Positions 53,511-62,253 of a stretch of DNA of 64,000 nt are shown in pieces. Within the stretch, counting starts at the first letter, position 1; each line of letters opens with the position of its first letter. The notes beneath the pieces were generated by a model that saw only the letters and a list, made by a program, of their open reading frames with translations, made no database searches and was not told the origin of the DNA. The position numbers and the translations under genes are program-made. Origin of the DNA: CAVVFX01 sp963777595 (GTDB taxonomy: Bacteria > Acidobacteriota > Terriglobia > Bryobacterales > Bryobacteraceae); assembly GCA_963777595.1 (NCBI GenBank), contig CAVZRE010000062.1:1-64000 (forward strand), read 5' to 3'.

Positions 53511-54467
53511 TTATCCGTTATCCGTTTTCACTGCCACGGATAACGGGTGACGGCTGGCTTTTTCTCCCATCGCCAGCATGGTTTCAAATCCTGGGGCATG
53601 CTTCTCCCGGTCCACAATCCAGCTACTCACGTTTTCAAATCCTGTCTGGCTCAGAAATCGCCGCACATCGACCTCGGAAAAACCGAGCCAGGTGTCGGCA
53701 TAGACTTCACGAGCCTTCTCGAAAGTGTGTTTCTTCAGATCCAGGACGACGATCCGTCCACCCGGCTTGAGGATATGGAAAGCGGCCGCGACGGCTCGCT
53801 GAGGATGCAGGGCATGGTGCAGGCTTTGGCTGAAGAACGCCAGGTCCACGCTCGACTCCTCGATCGGCGGAGATTCCAAGTCGCCCTGCCGGTATTCCAA
53901 ATTGCTGATCCCGTTCTCCTTCGCCAGTTGGGCGCCGAATTCCACCATCCGGGCCGAGTTGTCTACCGCGATCACCCGTTCGGCGCGCTGGGCGAGGAGT
54001 TGAGAAAACGTGCCTTCACCGGCTCCCAAATCTGCGATCACCATCCGGGGCATTAGCTGCAACAGGGTCTCGGCAAGACCTTTCCAGGAACGGCCCGGGA
54101 CATAGTTTCTGCCGAATTTGCCGGCCAGTTCGTCGAAGTAACTGCGCATCTTGTCCTGCCGTTTTTCGAGGACTAAGTCGAGAGCTTCGGCGTCATCCGC
54201 CGCCTCCGGAATTTCGCTCCCCGCCGAGTGCAGCAGATCGGCCAAAGGCGCTCCGGTGAACCGGTAGAGACTGTTTTTCCCGACCTTCCGATCTTCCACT
54301 AACCCCGCCTGCTTGAGTTGCGAAAGGTGGGTGGAAATGCGGCTCTGGCCCATGGAGAGGATCTGCTGCATCTCGGCGACCGACAACTCTTCGCGCTCCA
54401 GCAGCAAAAGGAGCCGCAAACGGCTCTCGTCGGCCAGCAGTCGCAGCGATTTGAGGATTGACAGCAT
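53511..54467 (-). CDS. ArsR-family regulator fused to a SAM-dependent methyltransferase domain (SahR-like)
   Basis: 318 residues. Residues 1-90 are an ArsR winged helix (LRLLADESRLRLLLLLERE, recognition helix MGQSRISTHLSQLKQAGLV, wing VGKNSLYRF). Residues about 140-310 are a class I methyltransferase fold with motif I ADLGAGEGTFSQLL and a C-terminal LKPGGRIVVLDL. This two-domain plan matches SahR proteins, which repress methyl-cycle genes and sense S-adenosylhomocysteine. Its position between metK and ahcY supports the call. The methyltransferase fold probably serves as the ligand sensor. Its promoter overlaps that of ahcY across an inverted repeat. Confidence 0.85.
   Translation of the reverse strand: MLSILKSLRLLADESRLRLLLLLEREELSVAEMQQILSMGQSRISTHLSQLKQAGLVEDRKVGKNSLYRFTGAPLADLLHSAGSEIPEAADDAEALDLVLEKRQDKMRSYFDELAGKFGRNYVPGRSWKGLAETLLQLMPRMVIADLGAGEGTFSQLLAQRAERVIAVDNSARMVEFGAQLAKENGISNLEYRQGDLESPPIEESSVDLAFFSQSLHHALHPQRAVAAAFHILKPGGRIVVLDLKKHTFEKAREVYADTWLGFSEVDVRRFLSQTGFENVSSWIVDREKHAPGFETMLAMGEKASRHPLSVAVKTDNG
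53515..53546. terminator. possible bidirectional terminator between metK and sahR-like gene
   Basis: CCGTTATCCGT (53515-53525) and ACGGATAACGG (53536-53546) form a perfect 11-bp stem with a 10-base loop, inside the last codons of the convergent regulator and 26 bases past the metK stop. An extra partial copy of the left arm (CCGTTATCCGT from 53508) overlaps it. No T-tract follows on either side, so termination is tentative. Confidence 0.45.
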
Positions 54468-54481
54468 AGCGATCTCCGATT

Positions 54482-54532
54482 ATTATAGGAGAGTCCGCTT
54501 GTCATATCAATGCATCCAGATATATTGATGCA
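54482..54532. promoter_or_regulatory. overlapping divergent promoters and operator for ahcY and the SahR-like regulator
   Basis: For ahcY: TTGTCA (54499-54504), 16 bases, TATATT (54521-54526). For the regulator on the minus strand: TTGATA (54510-54505), 17 bases, TATAAT (54487-54482). Between and over them lie interleaved inverted repeats: ATCAAT (54506-54511) with ATTGAT (54524-54529), and TGCATC (54511-54516) with GATGCA (54527-54532). A dimer bound here would cover both promoters, the expected design for an autoregulated repressor. Confidence 0.7.
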
Positions 54533-54551
54533 TGTTAGTTTAAGGAGATAA

Positions 54552-55979
54552 ATGAGCACAGCTACACTACCCACGATTGCGGCCGAGTACAAGGTCGCCG
54601 ATATGAAGCTGGCCGATTGGGGCCGGAAAGAAATCATGATTGCCGAGCACGAGATGCCCGGTTTGATGTCCATCCGCAAGAAGTATGCGGCTACTAAACC
54701 TCTGGCCGGCGTCCGTGTGACGGGCTCCCTCCATATGACGATCCAGACGGCGGTGCTCATCGAGACGCTGGTAGACCTGGGGGCGACGGTTCGCTGGGCG
54801 AGCTGCAATATCTTCTCGACGCAGGACCATGCCGCGGCGGCTATCGCGGAGGCGGGCGTGCCTGTGTTTGCGTGGAAGGGCGAGTCGCTGGAAGACTATT
54901 GGTGGTGTACCAACCAGGCACTGAATCATGCCGGCGGCCTCGGTCCGCAATTGGTTGTGGACGATGGCGGCGACGTCACTCTCCTGATCCACAAAGGCTA
55001 CGAGCTCGAGAATGGCGACACCTGGGTGAATACGCCGTCAGGAAATCATGAAGAGCAGGTGATTAAAGACTTGCTCAAAAAGATCTACGCCGAGGATCCG
55101 ACTCGCTGGACCAAGGTCGTGAAGGAATGGAAGGGCGTTTCCGAAGAGACCACGACGGGCGTCCACCGGCTTTACAAGATGCAGGAAGCGGGCAAGCTGT
55201 TGGTGCCGGCGATCAACGTCAACGATTCGGTGACCAAGTCGAAGTTCGACAACCTTTACGGCTGCCGCGAATCATTGGCGGATGGGATCAAGCGTGCGAC
55301 GGATGTGATGGTTGCGGGTAAGGTCTGTGTGGTTTGCGGGCATGGCGATGTCGGCAAAGGCTCGGCGCAATCGCTGGCCGGCTTAGGCGCTCGCGTCATC
55401 GTAACCGAAGTTGATCCGATCAATGCTTTGCAGGCGGCGATGGCTGGCTTCGAAGTCACCACGATAGAGGAAACCCTGGGGCGCGGCGACATCTACGTAA
55501 CCACTACCGGTAACGTGGATGTTATCACTCTGGAGCACATGCGTCACATGAAGGACCAGGCTATCGTGTGCAATATCGGGCATTTCGATAACGAAATCCA
55601 AATGGATCGCTTGAATCAATCAGACGCAAAGAAGACTAACATTAAACCGCAGGTGGACATGTACACGTTCCCGAACGGCAATAGCATTTTTGTGCTGGCT
55701 GAGGGCCGCCTGGTGAATCTGGGATGCGCGACCGGGCATCCTAGTTTTGTGATGTCGAACAGTTTCTCCAACCAGACGCTGGCGCAACTTGATCTGTGGA
55801 AGAACAAGGATAGCTATCAGGTTGGCGTCTATGTGCTGCCGAAGAAGCTCGACGAAGAGGTCGCCCGGCTACACCTTGAAAAGATCGGCGTCAAACTGAC
55901 GACCCTTACCGCGAAGCAAGCTGAGTATCTCGGCGTGCCCGTAGAGGGTCCGTACAAGGCTGAGAACTACCGCTACTAA
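54552..55979 (+). CDS. ahcY: S-adenosylhomocysteine hydrolase
   Basis: 475 residues, preceded by AAGGAGAT at 54542-54549. Family signatures include MTIQTAVLIETLVDLGA, the substrate region NDSVTKSKFDNLYGCRES, the NAD-binding VCVVCGHGDVGKGSAQSLAG, and the conserved C-terminus GPYKAENYRY with the NAD-contacting Lys and Tyr. It reversibly splits S-adenosylhomocysteine into adenosine and homocysteine and so relieves product inhibition of methyltransferases. A strong terminator follows. The gene is divergent from the SahR-like regulator. Confidence 0.97.
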   Translation: MSTATLPTIAAEYKVADMKLADWGRKEIMIAEHEMPGLMSIRKKYAATKPLAGVRVTGSLHMTIQTAVLIETLVDLGATVRWASCNIFSTQDHAAAAIAEAGVPVFAWKGESLEDYWWCTNQALNHAGGLGPQLVVDDGGDVTLLIHKGYELENGDTWVNTPSGNHEEQVIKDLLKKIYAEDPTRWTKVVKEWKGVSEETTTGVHRLYKMQEAGKLLVPAINVNDSVTKSKFDNLYGCRESLADGIKRATDVMVAGKVCVVCGHGDVGKGSAQSLAGLGARVIVTEVDPINALQAAMAGFEVTTIEETLGRGDIYVTTTGNVDVITLEHMRHMKDQAIVCNIGHFDNEIQMDRLNQSDAKKTNIKPQVDMYTFPNGNSIFVLAEGRLVNLGCATGHPSFVMSNSFSNQTLAQLDLWKNKDSYQVGVYVLPKKLDEEVARLHLEKIGVKLTTLTAKQAEYLGVPVEGPYKAENYRY

Positions 55980-55999
55980 TCGAAATCTCCCTCTCCTCC

Positions 56000-56036
56000 A
56001 GCCGGTCACACGAGTCTTGGTGACCGGCTTTTTTTT
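56000..56036 (+). terminator. intrinsic terminator of ahcY
   Basis: AGCCGGTCAC (56000-56009) pairs with GTGACCGGCT (56020-56029) in a 10-bp stem with a 10-base loop. It is followed by a run of eight T (56029-56036). It lies 20 bases after the ahcY stop and just before the convergent DUF1552 gene. Confidence 0.92.
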
Positions 56037-56042
56037 GTTTGC

Positions 56043-57374
56043 TTACGCGATGCCGTTCAGTTCAGAGAGCGTACCTGTACTATCACCTAACTTCTCTATG
56101 GCTACGCCCATCGCTCCCAGCATCGAAATATACAGATTCGTGATGGGCGTCTGGGGTGGAAGTTGGAGGAAGCGTCCGGCGCGAATCGCCCCGCATGCGC
56201 CGCCGACGAGCATGGTTGGTAAATGATCGTGCTGATGGGAGTTGCCGTCCGCGAGGCCTGCGCCGTAAAGAATCATGGTGTGGTCGAGCAGCGTGCCGTC
56301 TCCATCCTGAGTGCGCGCGAGCGACGCGACGAATTCGCTGAAAAGCTGCAGATGATGGCAGTTGATCTGGGCTACCTTTTCGATTAAGGCGGCGCGTCCC
56401 TGGTGATGGGTGATGGGATGGTGCGATTCGGGCACGCCGATCTCGTCATACGAACGCAGGCTGCCTTCGCGTCCAACCATGAGAGTCGCGATGCGCGTCG
56501 AGTCGGTTTGAAAGGCCACGCGCAAGAGATCGTACATGAGCCTCAAATGGCCCGCAAGCTGGACGGGGATCGCCGGAGGTTTGGCGATTGGAGCGCGCAC
56601 AGGGTCGTTGCCGGTAGCCTTGATGCGCAGTTCGATTTCGCGGACGCTGGTCAGGTATTCATCGAGCTTGTTGCGATCCGGCGGGCCCAGTTGGGTCTCC
56701 AAGCTGTGGGTTTGGTCGAGCACCCAGTCGAGGATGCTGGAATCCCGTTGGCGAGTCGCCGCGCGTACCCCCGGATCGGGATCTTCCGAGCCGAAGAGCG
56801 TCTCAAATACCGCGCGTGGATCGACTTCGGGCGAGCCTGGCGTAGAGGCCGATCGCCAGGAGATGTTGTTGCTGTAAAGGCAACTATAGCCGGTATCGCA
56901 GACACCGACCATGCGTCCGTCCTCGCAGGTCAACTCGAGCGACGGGATACGAGTGCGCGAGCCGAGTTGTTGAGCGGCAATCTGGTCCATGGAGATGCCC
57001 GCCGCGATATCGGAGCCTCCCGTTTTGCGAATATGCACGCCGGTCAAATAGGTGGAAGCGGCACGTGCGTGATCGCCAGTGCCATCGCCGTTGGGCCAGC
57101 CGTAGCGCTGCGCGAGACCTTCGATCAAGAGCATCCGGCTGCGATGAGGCTCCATCCCCTGCAGAATTCGAGGGAGAGGAAAGTTTGATTCCCAGGTGGT
57201 GGGAAGCCAGTCTTTCATCACCATGCCGTTCGGAACGTAATTCACTAACATCCGGCAGACGGGTTTGTTGGCACGGGGAGCCGCAAACGCGGGCGTCATG
57301 GCGTCCAGCAGCGGCAGGGCAAGAGATACGCCGAGTCCGCGAAGCATTTTTCGGCGCGAGAGATGCTTATTCAT
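56043..57374 (-). CDS. secreted DUF1552 protein
   Basis: 443 residues with a twin-arginine-like leader (SRRKMLRGLGVSLALPLLDA). DUF1552 signatures are present: RMLVNYVPNGMVMKDW, GDHARAASTYLTGVH, the SLELTCEDGRMVG region, and a late THHQGRAALIEKVAQIN with ILYGAGLADGNSHQHDHLP. The His-rich C-terminal half suggests metal binding. In planctomycetes and Solibacter relatives these genes follow a DUF1592-type cytochrome-like gene, as here. The ATG overlaps the end of that gene by eight bases. Function unknown. Confidence 0.9.
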   Translation of the reverse strand: MNKHLSRRKMLRGLGVSLALPLLDAMTPAFAAPRANKPVCRMLVNYVPNGMVMKDWLPTTWESNFPLPRILQGMEPHRSRMLLIEGLAQRYGWPNGDGTGDHARAASTYLTGVHIRKTGGSDIAAGISMDQIAAQQLGSRTRIPSLELTCEDGRMVGVCDTGYSCLYSNNISWRSASTPGSPEVDPRAVFETLFGSEDPDPGVRAATRQRDSSILDWVLDQTHSLETQLGPPDRNKLDEYLTSVREIELRIKATGNDPVRAPIAKPPAIPVQLAGHLRLMYDLLRVAFQTDSTRIATLMVGREGSLRSYDEIGVPESHHPITHHQGRAALIEKVAQINCHHLQLFSEFVASLARTQDGDGTLLDHTMILYGAGLADGNSHQHDHLPTMLVGGACGAIRAGRFLQLPPQTPITNLYISMLGAMGVAIEKLGDSTGTLSELNGIA

Positions 57375-59364
57375 GGCCGTTCTCCAGTTTTTGAAAAGCC
57401 GGGCTGGCGACGATACCGAGAATCAAATCGGAAAGGCGATATTGATTCTTCGCCGCCGATTGGACAATCTCGGCAACAGCTGTGAGGTCGGCGGAGTCGA
57501 GGCCGCGGCCGAGCGCAAAGGTGAGCAGCTTTTCGGCGAGGCATTGAGCAAAGGCGTCGGGACGTTTGGCGAGAATCAAGGCGAGCTCCGATGGAGTGGA
57601 GAACGCTTCGCCATTCGGGAGTCTGCCGGTTGCGTCGATGGGGAGGGACTCCTCACTGGTTCGCCAGCGTCCGATCGCGTCGAAATTTTCGAGACCGAAG
57701 CCCAGAGTGTCCATGCGCGCATGACAGCCGGCGCAGGCGGGGTTGGCGCGATGCTGTTCGAGTTGCCGCCGGAGCGACGAATCGGGATCAGCGGTGGGAT
57801 TGCGTAGGGCAGGGACGTTGGCGGGCGGCGGCGGCGGCGGATCGTTGAGGAGATTTTCGAGAATCCATTTTCCGCGCAGAACGGGCGAGGTGCGAGTGGA
57901 GTAAGACGTCACAGTGAGCACGCTCGCCTGCGTCAGAATTCCGGTGCGAGGCGTGCCGGTGAGATCAACCCGGCGAAAAGCGTTGCCGGCTACACCTGGA
58001 ATCCCGTAGAGGCGTGCGAGAAGCTCATTCATAAACGTGTACTTTGCGTCCAGGAAATCGAGAATGCTGCGGTCTTCGTGAATGACGTGTTCGACGAACA
58101 GTTCGGTTTCCTCGCGCATCGCGTCGCGGAGGTCGGGGGTGAATTGCGGGAACCGTGCGGGATCACGGTGGAGAAAATCAAGGTTGCGGAACTCCAGCCA
58201 CTGGGCGGCGAAGTTCTCGGCCAACGCGTTCGATTTCGGATCGGCAAGCATACGGCGCGTCTGCTCAGCGATCACCGAAGCCTGGGAGAGTTTCTGTTGC
58301 TCAGCGAGGCGGAATAGCTCGTCGTCGGGCATACTGCTCCAAAGGAAATAAGATAGACGCGAGGCCAGGTCGAAATCATTGCCCTGCGGGATGCGAAACA
58401 GGAATGACGGCGACACGAGAATCGCTTCGATTCCGGTTTCCATCTGAGTTTCAATCGACTGCGACCCTCCTGTGAGTCGCATTAGCTTGTCGATCTCTGA
58501 CGGAACGACCCGCCGTCTCCACGCGCGCCGCGCAAGATCCGCGAGATTTGTGCGCAGGCACGAAGCATTGTGCTGTCCCGGAGGATGGCCGCACGTAAAG
58601 ACCAGCGCGTACCCTGCAGGAATAGCAGGAAACACCAGGCCATAGGGACCGCGGGCTTCGACAGATTCGGGATACGGAAGGGCCGTCGCGCCGGCGAAGT
58701 CGGGTAGGGTGCCGGCCATCAGACGAGCTCGGATTTCCTGCTTGGATTTCGGCTCTCCGCCATTTTTCCGCGCACGAGCGACTTCGTAGGCCCACGCCTG
58801 ATCGAGAGCGCGATCGGTTTCACGAATCGCAGTAATGCGTAGACGATGAACGCCCCCAGCCAAGTGCAAGCGCGTATCGGCATAACGCCGGCCCTCGAAA
58901 TCTACGGAGACGGACAGGCGTTGCGGCTCTCCTTCATCTACGAACACATTCAAGGTAAAGGGATCGGCGCGTCCGGCGATTGAAATGTGGACATCGTAAT
59001 CGCCTTCCCAAGTGAAGCCGCGCTGCCAGGTCAGATCGGTTGAGGCAGCGGGGTTGGAACGGCGCTCCAGTTCCGGTGTGGCGGGCGGAGGGACGAGTTC
59101 AATCGCGGCCCGGGCAATCCCTTTGGCAGCGTCGAGATATTTCTTCAGCAATGTGGGAGTGACGGTCAGCGTATCGGAGTTGTTGTCGAAGCCGTAGCTG
59201 AAGTTGTCGGCCGGGAAGTCGTTGTTGACGCGAAAATCGACGCCCAGCAGGTCGCGGATGGTCGCGTTGTACTCATAGCGATTGAGTCGCCGCGCGAGTG
59301 TTGCGGCAGGCGCGGGGAGTATGACAACAGTGGCCAGCAGCAGTGAGAACGCACACAAGTTCAT
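57367..59364 (-). CDS. secreted DUF1587/DUF1592/DUF1588/DUF1585 protein with a c-type haem motif
   Basis: 665 residues with a signal peptide (MNLCAFSLLLATVVILPAPAA). In order: a DUF1587-like part (LNRYEYNATIRDLLGVD), a DUF1592-like central part (LASRLSYFLWSSMPDDELF, with MLADPKSNALAENFAAQWLE), a DUF1588-like part with one haem-c site CAGCH and the following MDTLGFGLENFD, and a DUF1585-like end (LTFALGRGLDSADL). The usual N-terminal cytochrome domain of the longest planctomycete members is absent. A periplasmic redox role with the DUF1552 partner is likely but unproven. Confidence 0.9.
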   Translation of the reverse strand: MNLCAFSLLLATVVILPAPAATLARRLNRYEYNATIRDLLGVDFRVNNDFPADNFSYGFDNNSDTLTVTPTLLKKYLDAAKGIARAAIELVPPPATPELERRSNPAASTDLTWQRGFTWEGDYDVHISIAGRADPFTLNVFVDEGEPQRLSVSVDFEGRRYADTRLHLAGGVHRLRITAIRETDRALDQAWAYEVARARKNGGEPKSKQEIRARLMAGTLPDFAGATALPYPESVEARGPYGLVFPAIPAGYALVFTCGHPPGQHNASCLRTNLADLARRAWRRRVVPSEIDKLMRLTGGSQSIETQMETGIEAILVSPSFLFRIPQGNDFDLASRLSYFLWSSMPDDELFRLAEQQKLSQASVIAEQTRRMLADPKSNALAENFAAQWLEFRNLDFLHRDPARFPQFTPDLRDAMREETELFVEHVIHEDRSILDFLDAKYTFMNELLARLYGIPGVAGNAFRRVDLTGTPRTGILTQASVLTVTSYSTRTSPVLRGKWILENLLNDPPPPPPANVPALRNPTADPDSSLRRQLEQHRANPACAGCHARMDTLGFGLENFDAIGRWRTSEESLPIDATGRLPNGEAFSTPSELALILAKRPDAFAQCLAEKLLTFALGRGLDSADLTAVAEIVQSAAKNQYRLSDLILGIVASPAFQKLENGHE

Positions 59365-59426
59365 GATGGAGGGCTGCCTTCCATTGTCCCGCAGAAGGAC
59401 AAATCGTGTGTGTATGCTAAAGGTAG

Positions 59427-59723
59427 ATGCTCTCTACGTTGCCGACGCAGGAACAGGTGGACGCGATCGCACGGGAACTCGCACCCGCCGTCGTTCGAAT
59501 CCGATTTAGTCCCGGCGAGGATTGGTCCGGCGATCCGGCAATTTACTTTCGCATTGTCCTGGCGGACTCCGCGACAGGACGTGATCGTCTTCATGACGTG
59601 GCTCAACTGGTGCGGACCCGTCTACGCGACGAACTCCGGCCTCGCGAATTGGGCTACCTGCCATATTTTAACTTTCGAAGCGTGAGTGAGCAGGCTAAAC
59701 TTCCGGATCCGCAGTGGGATTAG
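59427..59723 (+). CDS. small protein, partner of the HEPN-type gene
   Basis: 98 residues from ATG 59427, with AAAGGTAG directly upstream. It has one alpha/beta unit (IARELAPAVVRIRFSPGEDW), an IVLADSATGRDRL segment and a C-terminus GYLPYFNFRSVSEQAK. I recall no named family, but small proteins of this shape occur upstream of HEPN-type genes. Its stop lies ten bases inside the next gene, so the two are translationally coupled. It may be the antitoxin-like or specificity partner. Confidence 0.65.
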   Translation: MLSTLPTQEQVDAIARELAPAVVRIRFSPGEDWSGDPAIYFRIVLADSATGRDRLHDVAQLVRTRLRDELRPRELGYLPYFNFRSVSEQAKLPDPQWD

Positions 59724-60199
59724 CCGAAGATCTCTTACGGCAGGCGAACCATCTCGCCAAGTATCAGGGAGCGAACCCGACTCAGGCCGATCTTCGACGA
59801 GCGGTTTCGACCGCCTATTATGCCCTGTTCCATCTCTTGATCGACGATCCCGCACAGCGCTGGAACGGCACCTCGGCAGCCGTGACCGGTCTCGAACGGG
59901 CGTTCAACCATGGACAGATGAAGAACAGCTCACTGCGATTCGACGCTCCACAGTGGCTAGACTGGCACGACGCGATTCAAATCATACCTCCTGCACTTCG
60001 AAGCGTGGCCGGGGCATTTGTCGAGCTACAAAACGCGCGCCATGCAGCAGATTACAACACGCATAGAAAGTGGGCTGTCACTGACATCCAGGAGACCCTG
60101 AATACCGCTGCCGCGGCCTTTCGTGATTGGCAATCCGTTCGGACAGATCCCGTCGCTGGAGACTTTTTGCTTTCCATGCTATTAGGTAAGTCGCGTTGA
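59714..60199 (+). CDS. HEPN-like protein
   Basis: 161 residues from GTG 59714. All-helical; a first helix pair has RRAVSTAYYALFHLLIDDPA, which matches the HEPN superfamily hallmark of an R-x-x-x-S-x-A-Y-Y-A-x-F-H helix. A late QNARHAADYNTHRKW segment matches the R-x-x-A-D-Y pattern of many HEPN proteins. HEPN domains are often RNases or nucleotide-transferase partners in toxin-antitoxin and defence modules. The canonical R-x4-6-H catalytic spacing is not exact here, so RNase activity is uncertain. Confidence 0.7.
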   Translation: MGLAEDLLRQANHLAKYQGANPTQADLRRAVSTAYYALFHLLIDDPAQRWNGTSAAVTGLERAFNHGQMKNSSLRFDAPQWLDWHDAIQIIPPALRSVAGAFVELQNARHAADYNTHRKWAVTDIQETLNTAAAAFRDWQSVRTDPVAGDFLLSMLLGKSR

Positions 60200-60204
60200 G
60201 CATT

Positions 60205-62229
60205 ATGACACGCAACATTCTTCTCATCCTCCTGGCCCCGATGTTATCCGCCCAGGTCACCGTCAATTTGACAGTCCAATCGGGATCGCCGGGGCTGACA
60301 GTCCCGCCGCAATTCACCGGCTTCAGTTATGAAATCTCTTCGGTGACAGGTGGGACGACGTTCTTCGGTGCCAATTACACGCTGCAACGGTTGATCGCGC
60401 AAGCCGGTCCTGGAGTCCTTCGCTTTGGAGGCAATAGCGCAGACGAGACTGCGTGGACGCGTACCCCACGAAGCAGTTCCACACCCTCCGCCACGCTCAC
60501 CTCGACGGATGTGGACCAGTTGTTTGCGTTCCTGCCCGCAATCGGGGACAGCGCTCTCTTTTCCGTCAATCTCGCGAGTTCCACGCCGCCGATTGCGACC
60601 GACGAAGCGGCGTATGTTATAAGTGATGCAGCTTCCGCCGGTACGCCGCTCGAATTCGAAATCGGCAACGAGCCCGATTTATATTACGAAAACGGCCACC
60701 GCGCATCCACCTACAACTTCACGGATTATTTCGCCGAATGGCTGACTTACTATCAGGCGATATCTGCGGCCGCGCCAACTGCCAAGATCACCGGTCCGGC
60801 AGACTCCGGCAACATTACCACCTGGACGGTCCCTTTCGCGAAAAATGCGAATGGCGATATCGTGTTGCTGACGCAGCATCTTTATCCTCTCGCGCCGCTG
60901 AGTGCGGTTGCAGCTACGGCGTCGAACGCAGCCTCGATTCCGCATCTGCTCGCACAGAGCATTATTACGACGGCGATCTCGAACGCCAAAACGTTGACGA
61001 GCGCGGCCCAGAGCGACGGCATCCCGTGGCGCATGGCCGAGACAAACTCTGTTTATAATGGCGGCCAGACCGGTGTCAGCGACGTTTTTGCCGCGGCATT
61101 GTGGGGCGCGGATTATATGTTCGCGCTGGCGGCGAATGGCAGTTCGGGAGTGAATTTCCATGGCTCGAACACATCAACTTACACACCGATTTCGCTCTCG
61201 AACGGTGTCTATCAGGCGCGTCCGCTGTATTACGGCATGCTGCTGTTCCGTCTCGGCGCGGGTGAGAGCGGCGGCAACTTTCTTCCGGTCACGCGCGGCA
61301 ACGACGGCTTGAATCTGTCTGTTTATGCGGTAAAGAGGCCCGAGGGTAGCGTGGCTGTCACATTGATCAACAAGGATACCGCGCAGCCCGCGACGGTCAA
61401 TCTGGCCGCGAGCGGCTACAACGCCGGCTATGTATGGCAATTGAGCGCGCCGGCGCCTACTTCGACGTCCGGCATCACGCTGGCAGGGGCATCGGTAAGC
61501 ACATCAGGGGCGTGGGATGCCGGCACTCCGCAAGCGCTCGCCGCGACCAACCAGAGCTTCACTATTTCCGTGCCGCCGGCGAGTGCGGCCGTTGCGGTCC
61601 TGGGAGGGACACCGCTATTTGTGCGTGACGCCGCGGCCGGAGGCGACGTGCTCACGGCTTCGGGCATCGCGAGTGCTTACGGAACATCACTGACGGCCGG
61701 TCAGACTGTGACGATTGCGGACAGTTCGGGCCAGGTGCTCGAAGGCGAAGTTTTCGCAAGCACGGGAACGCAGGTGAATTTTCAGATCCCCGCCCAAACG
61801 GCTAACGGACTCGCGACGGTGCGCATTGGAACCGCGTCGGGGGCAGTGGTCATCGAGCCGGTAGCACCGTCTCTCTTCACGGCGAATGACAGCGGCTCGG
61901 GTCTGCCCGCGGCGCTGATCACGCGGGTTTTGCCGGACGGTACCCAGAGTATCGCGCCGTTGACTTCCGGGCCGGTCGATTTCTCGGGAGGCGCGCAAGT
62001 TTTCCTCACGCTGTATGGCACAGGCATCCGGGGCACGGCGCAGGCCAATGTTTCGTGCACCATCAACAAGACGTCGATGCCGGTGAGCTACGCGGGTCCG
62101 CAAGGCAGCTTCGATGGGTTGGACCAGGTGAACATCGCGCTGCCGCCCAGTTTGCAGGGATCGGGAGCGGCGGCGGTGTCGATCACAGCAGCGGCACGAG
62201 TGTCGAACCAGGTAAGTGTGACGTTCTGA
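60205..62229 (+). CDS. secreted GH79-like glycosidase with Solibacter-type C-terminal domain
   Basis: 674 residues from ATG 60205 (signal peptide MTRNILLILLAPMLSAQ). The (beta/alpha)8 part looks like the beta-glucuronidase/heparanase group GH79: PPQFTGFSYEIS, the acid/base Glu156 in FEIGNEPDLYYENG, and the nucleophile Glu279 in WRMAETNSVYNGG. A beta-sandwich follows, then a TIGR03437-type domain from about residue 480 (GIASAYGTSLTAGQTVTIAD, VNFQIPAQ) that ends VSVTF. It starts five bases after the HEPN stop. It would release glucuronic acid from plant or animal glycans outside the cell. Confidence 0.82.
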   Translation: MTRNILLILLAPMLSAQVTVNLTVQSGSPGLTVPPQFTGFSYEISSVTGGTTFFGANYTLQRLIAQAGPGVLRFGGNSADETAWTRTPRSSSTPSATLTSTDVDQLFAFLPAIGDSALFSVNLASSTPPIATDEAAYVISDAASAGTPLEFEIGNEPDLYYENGHRASTYNFTDYFAEWLTYYQAISAAAPTAKITGPADSGNITTWTVPFAKNANGDIVLLTQHLYPLAPLSAVAATASNAASIPHLLAQSIITTAISNAKTLTSAAQSDGIPWRMAETNSVYNGGQTGVSDVFAAALWGADYMFALAANGSSGVNFHGSNTSTYTPISLSNGVYQARPLYYGMLLFRLGAGESGGNFLPVTRGNDGLNLSVYAVKRPEGSVAVTLINKDTAQPATVNLAASGYNAGYVWQLSAPAPTSTSGITLAGASVSTSGAWDAGTPQALAATNQSFTISVPPASAAVAVLGGTPLFVRDAAAGGDVLTASGIASAYGTSLTAGQTVTIADSSGQVLEGEVFASTGTQVNFQIPAQTANGLATVRIGTASGAVVIEPVAPSLFTANDSGSGLPAALITRVLPDGTQSIAPLTSGPVDFSGGAQVFLTLYGTGIRGTAQANVSCTINKTSMPVSYAGPQGSFDGLDQVNIALPPSLQGSGAAAVSITAAARVSNQVSVTF

Positions 62230-62253
62230 TGCGGTCATCGATAAAATAGCGAG

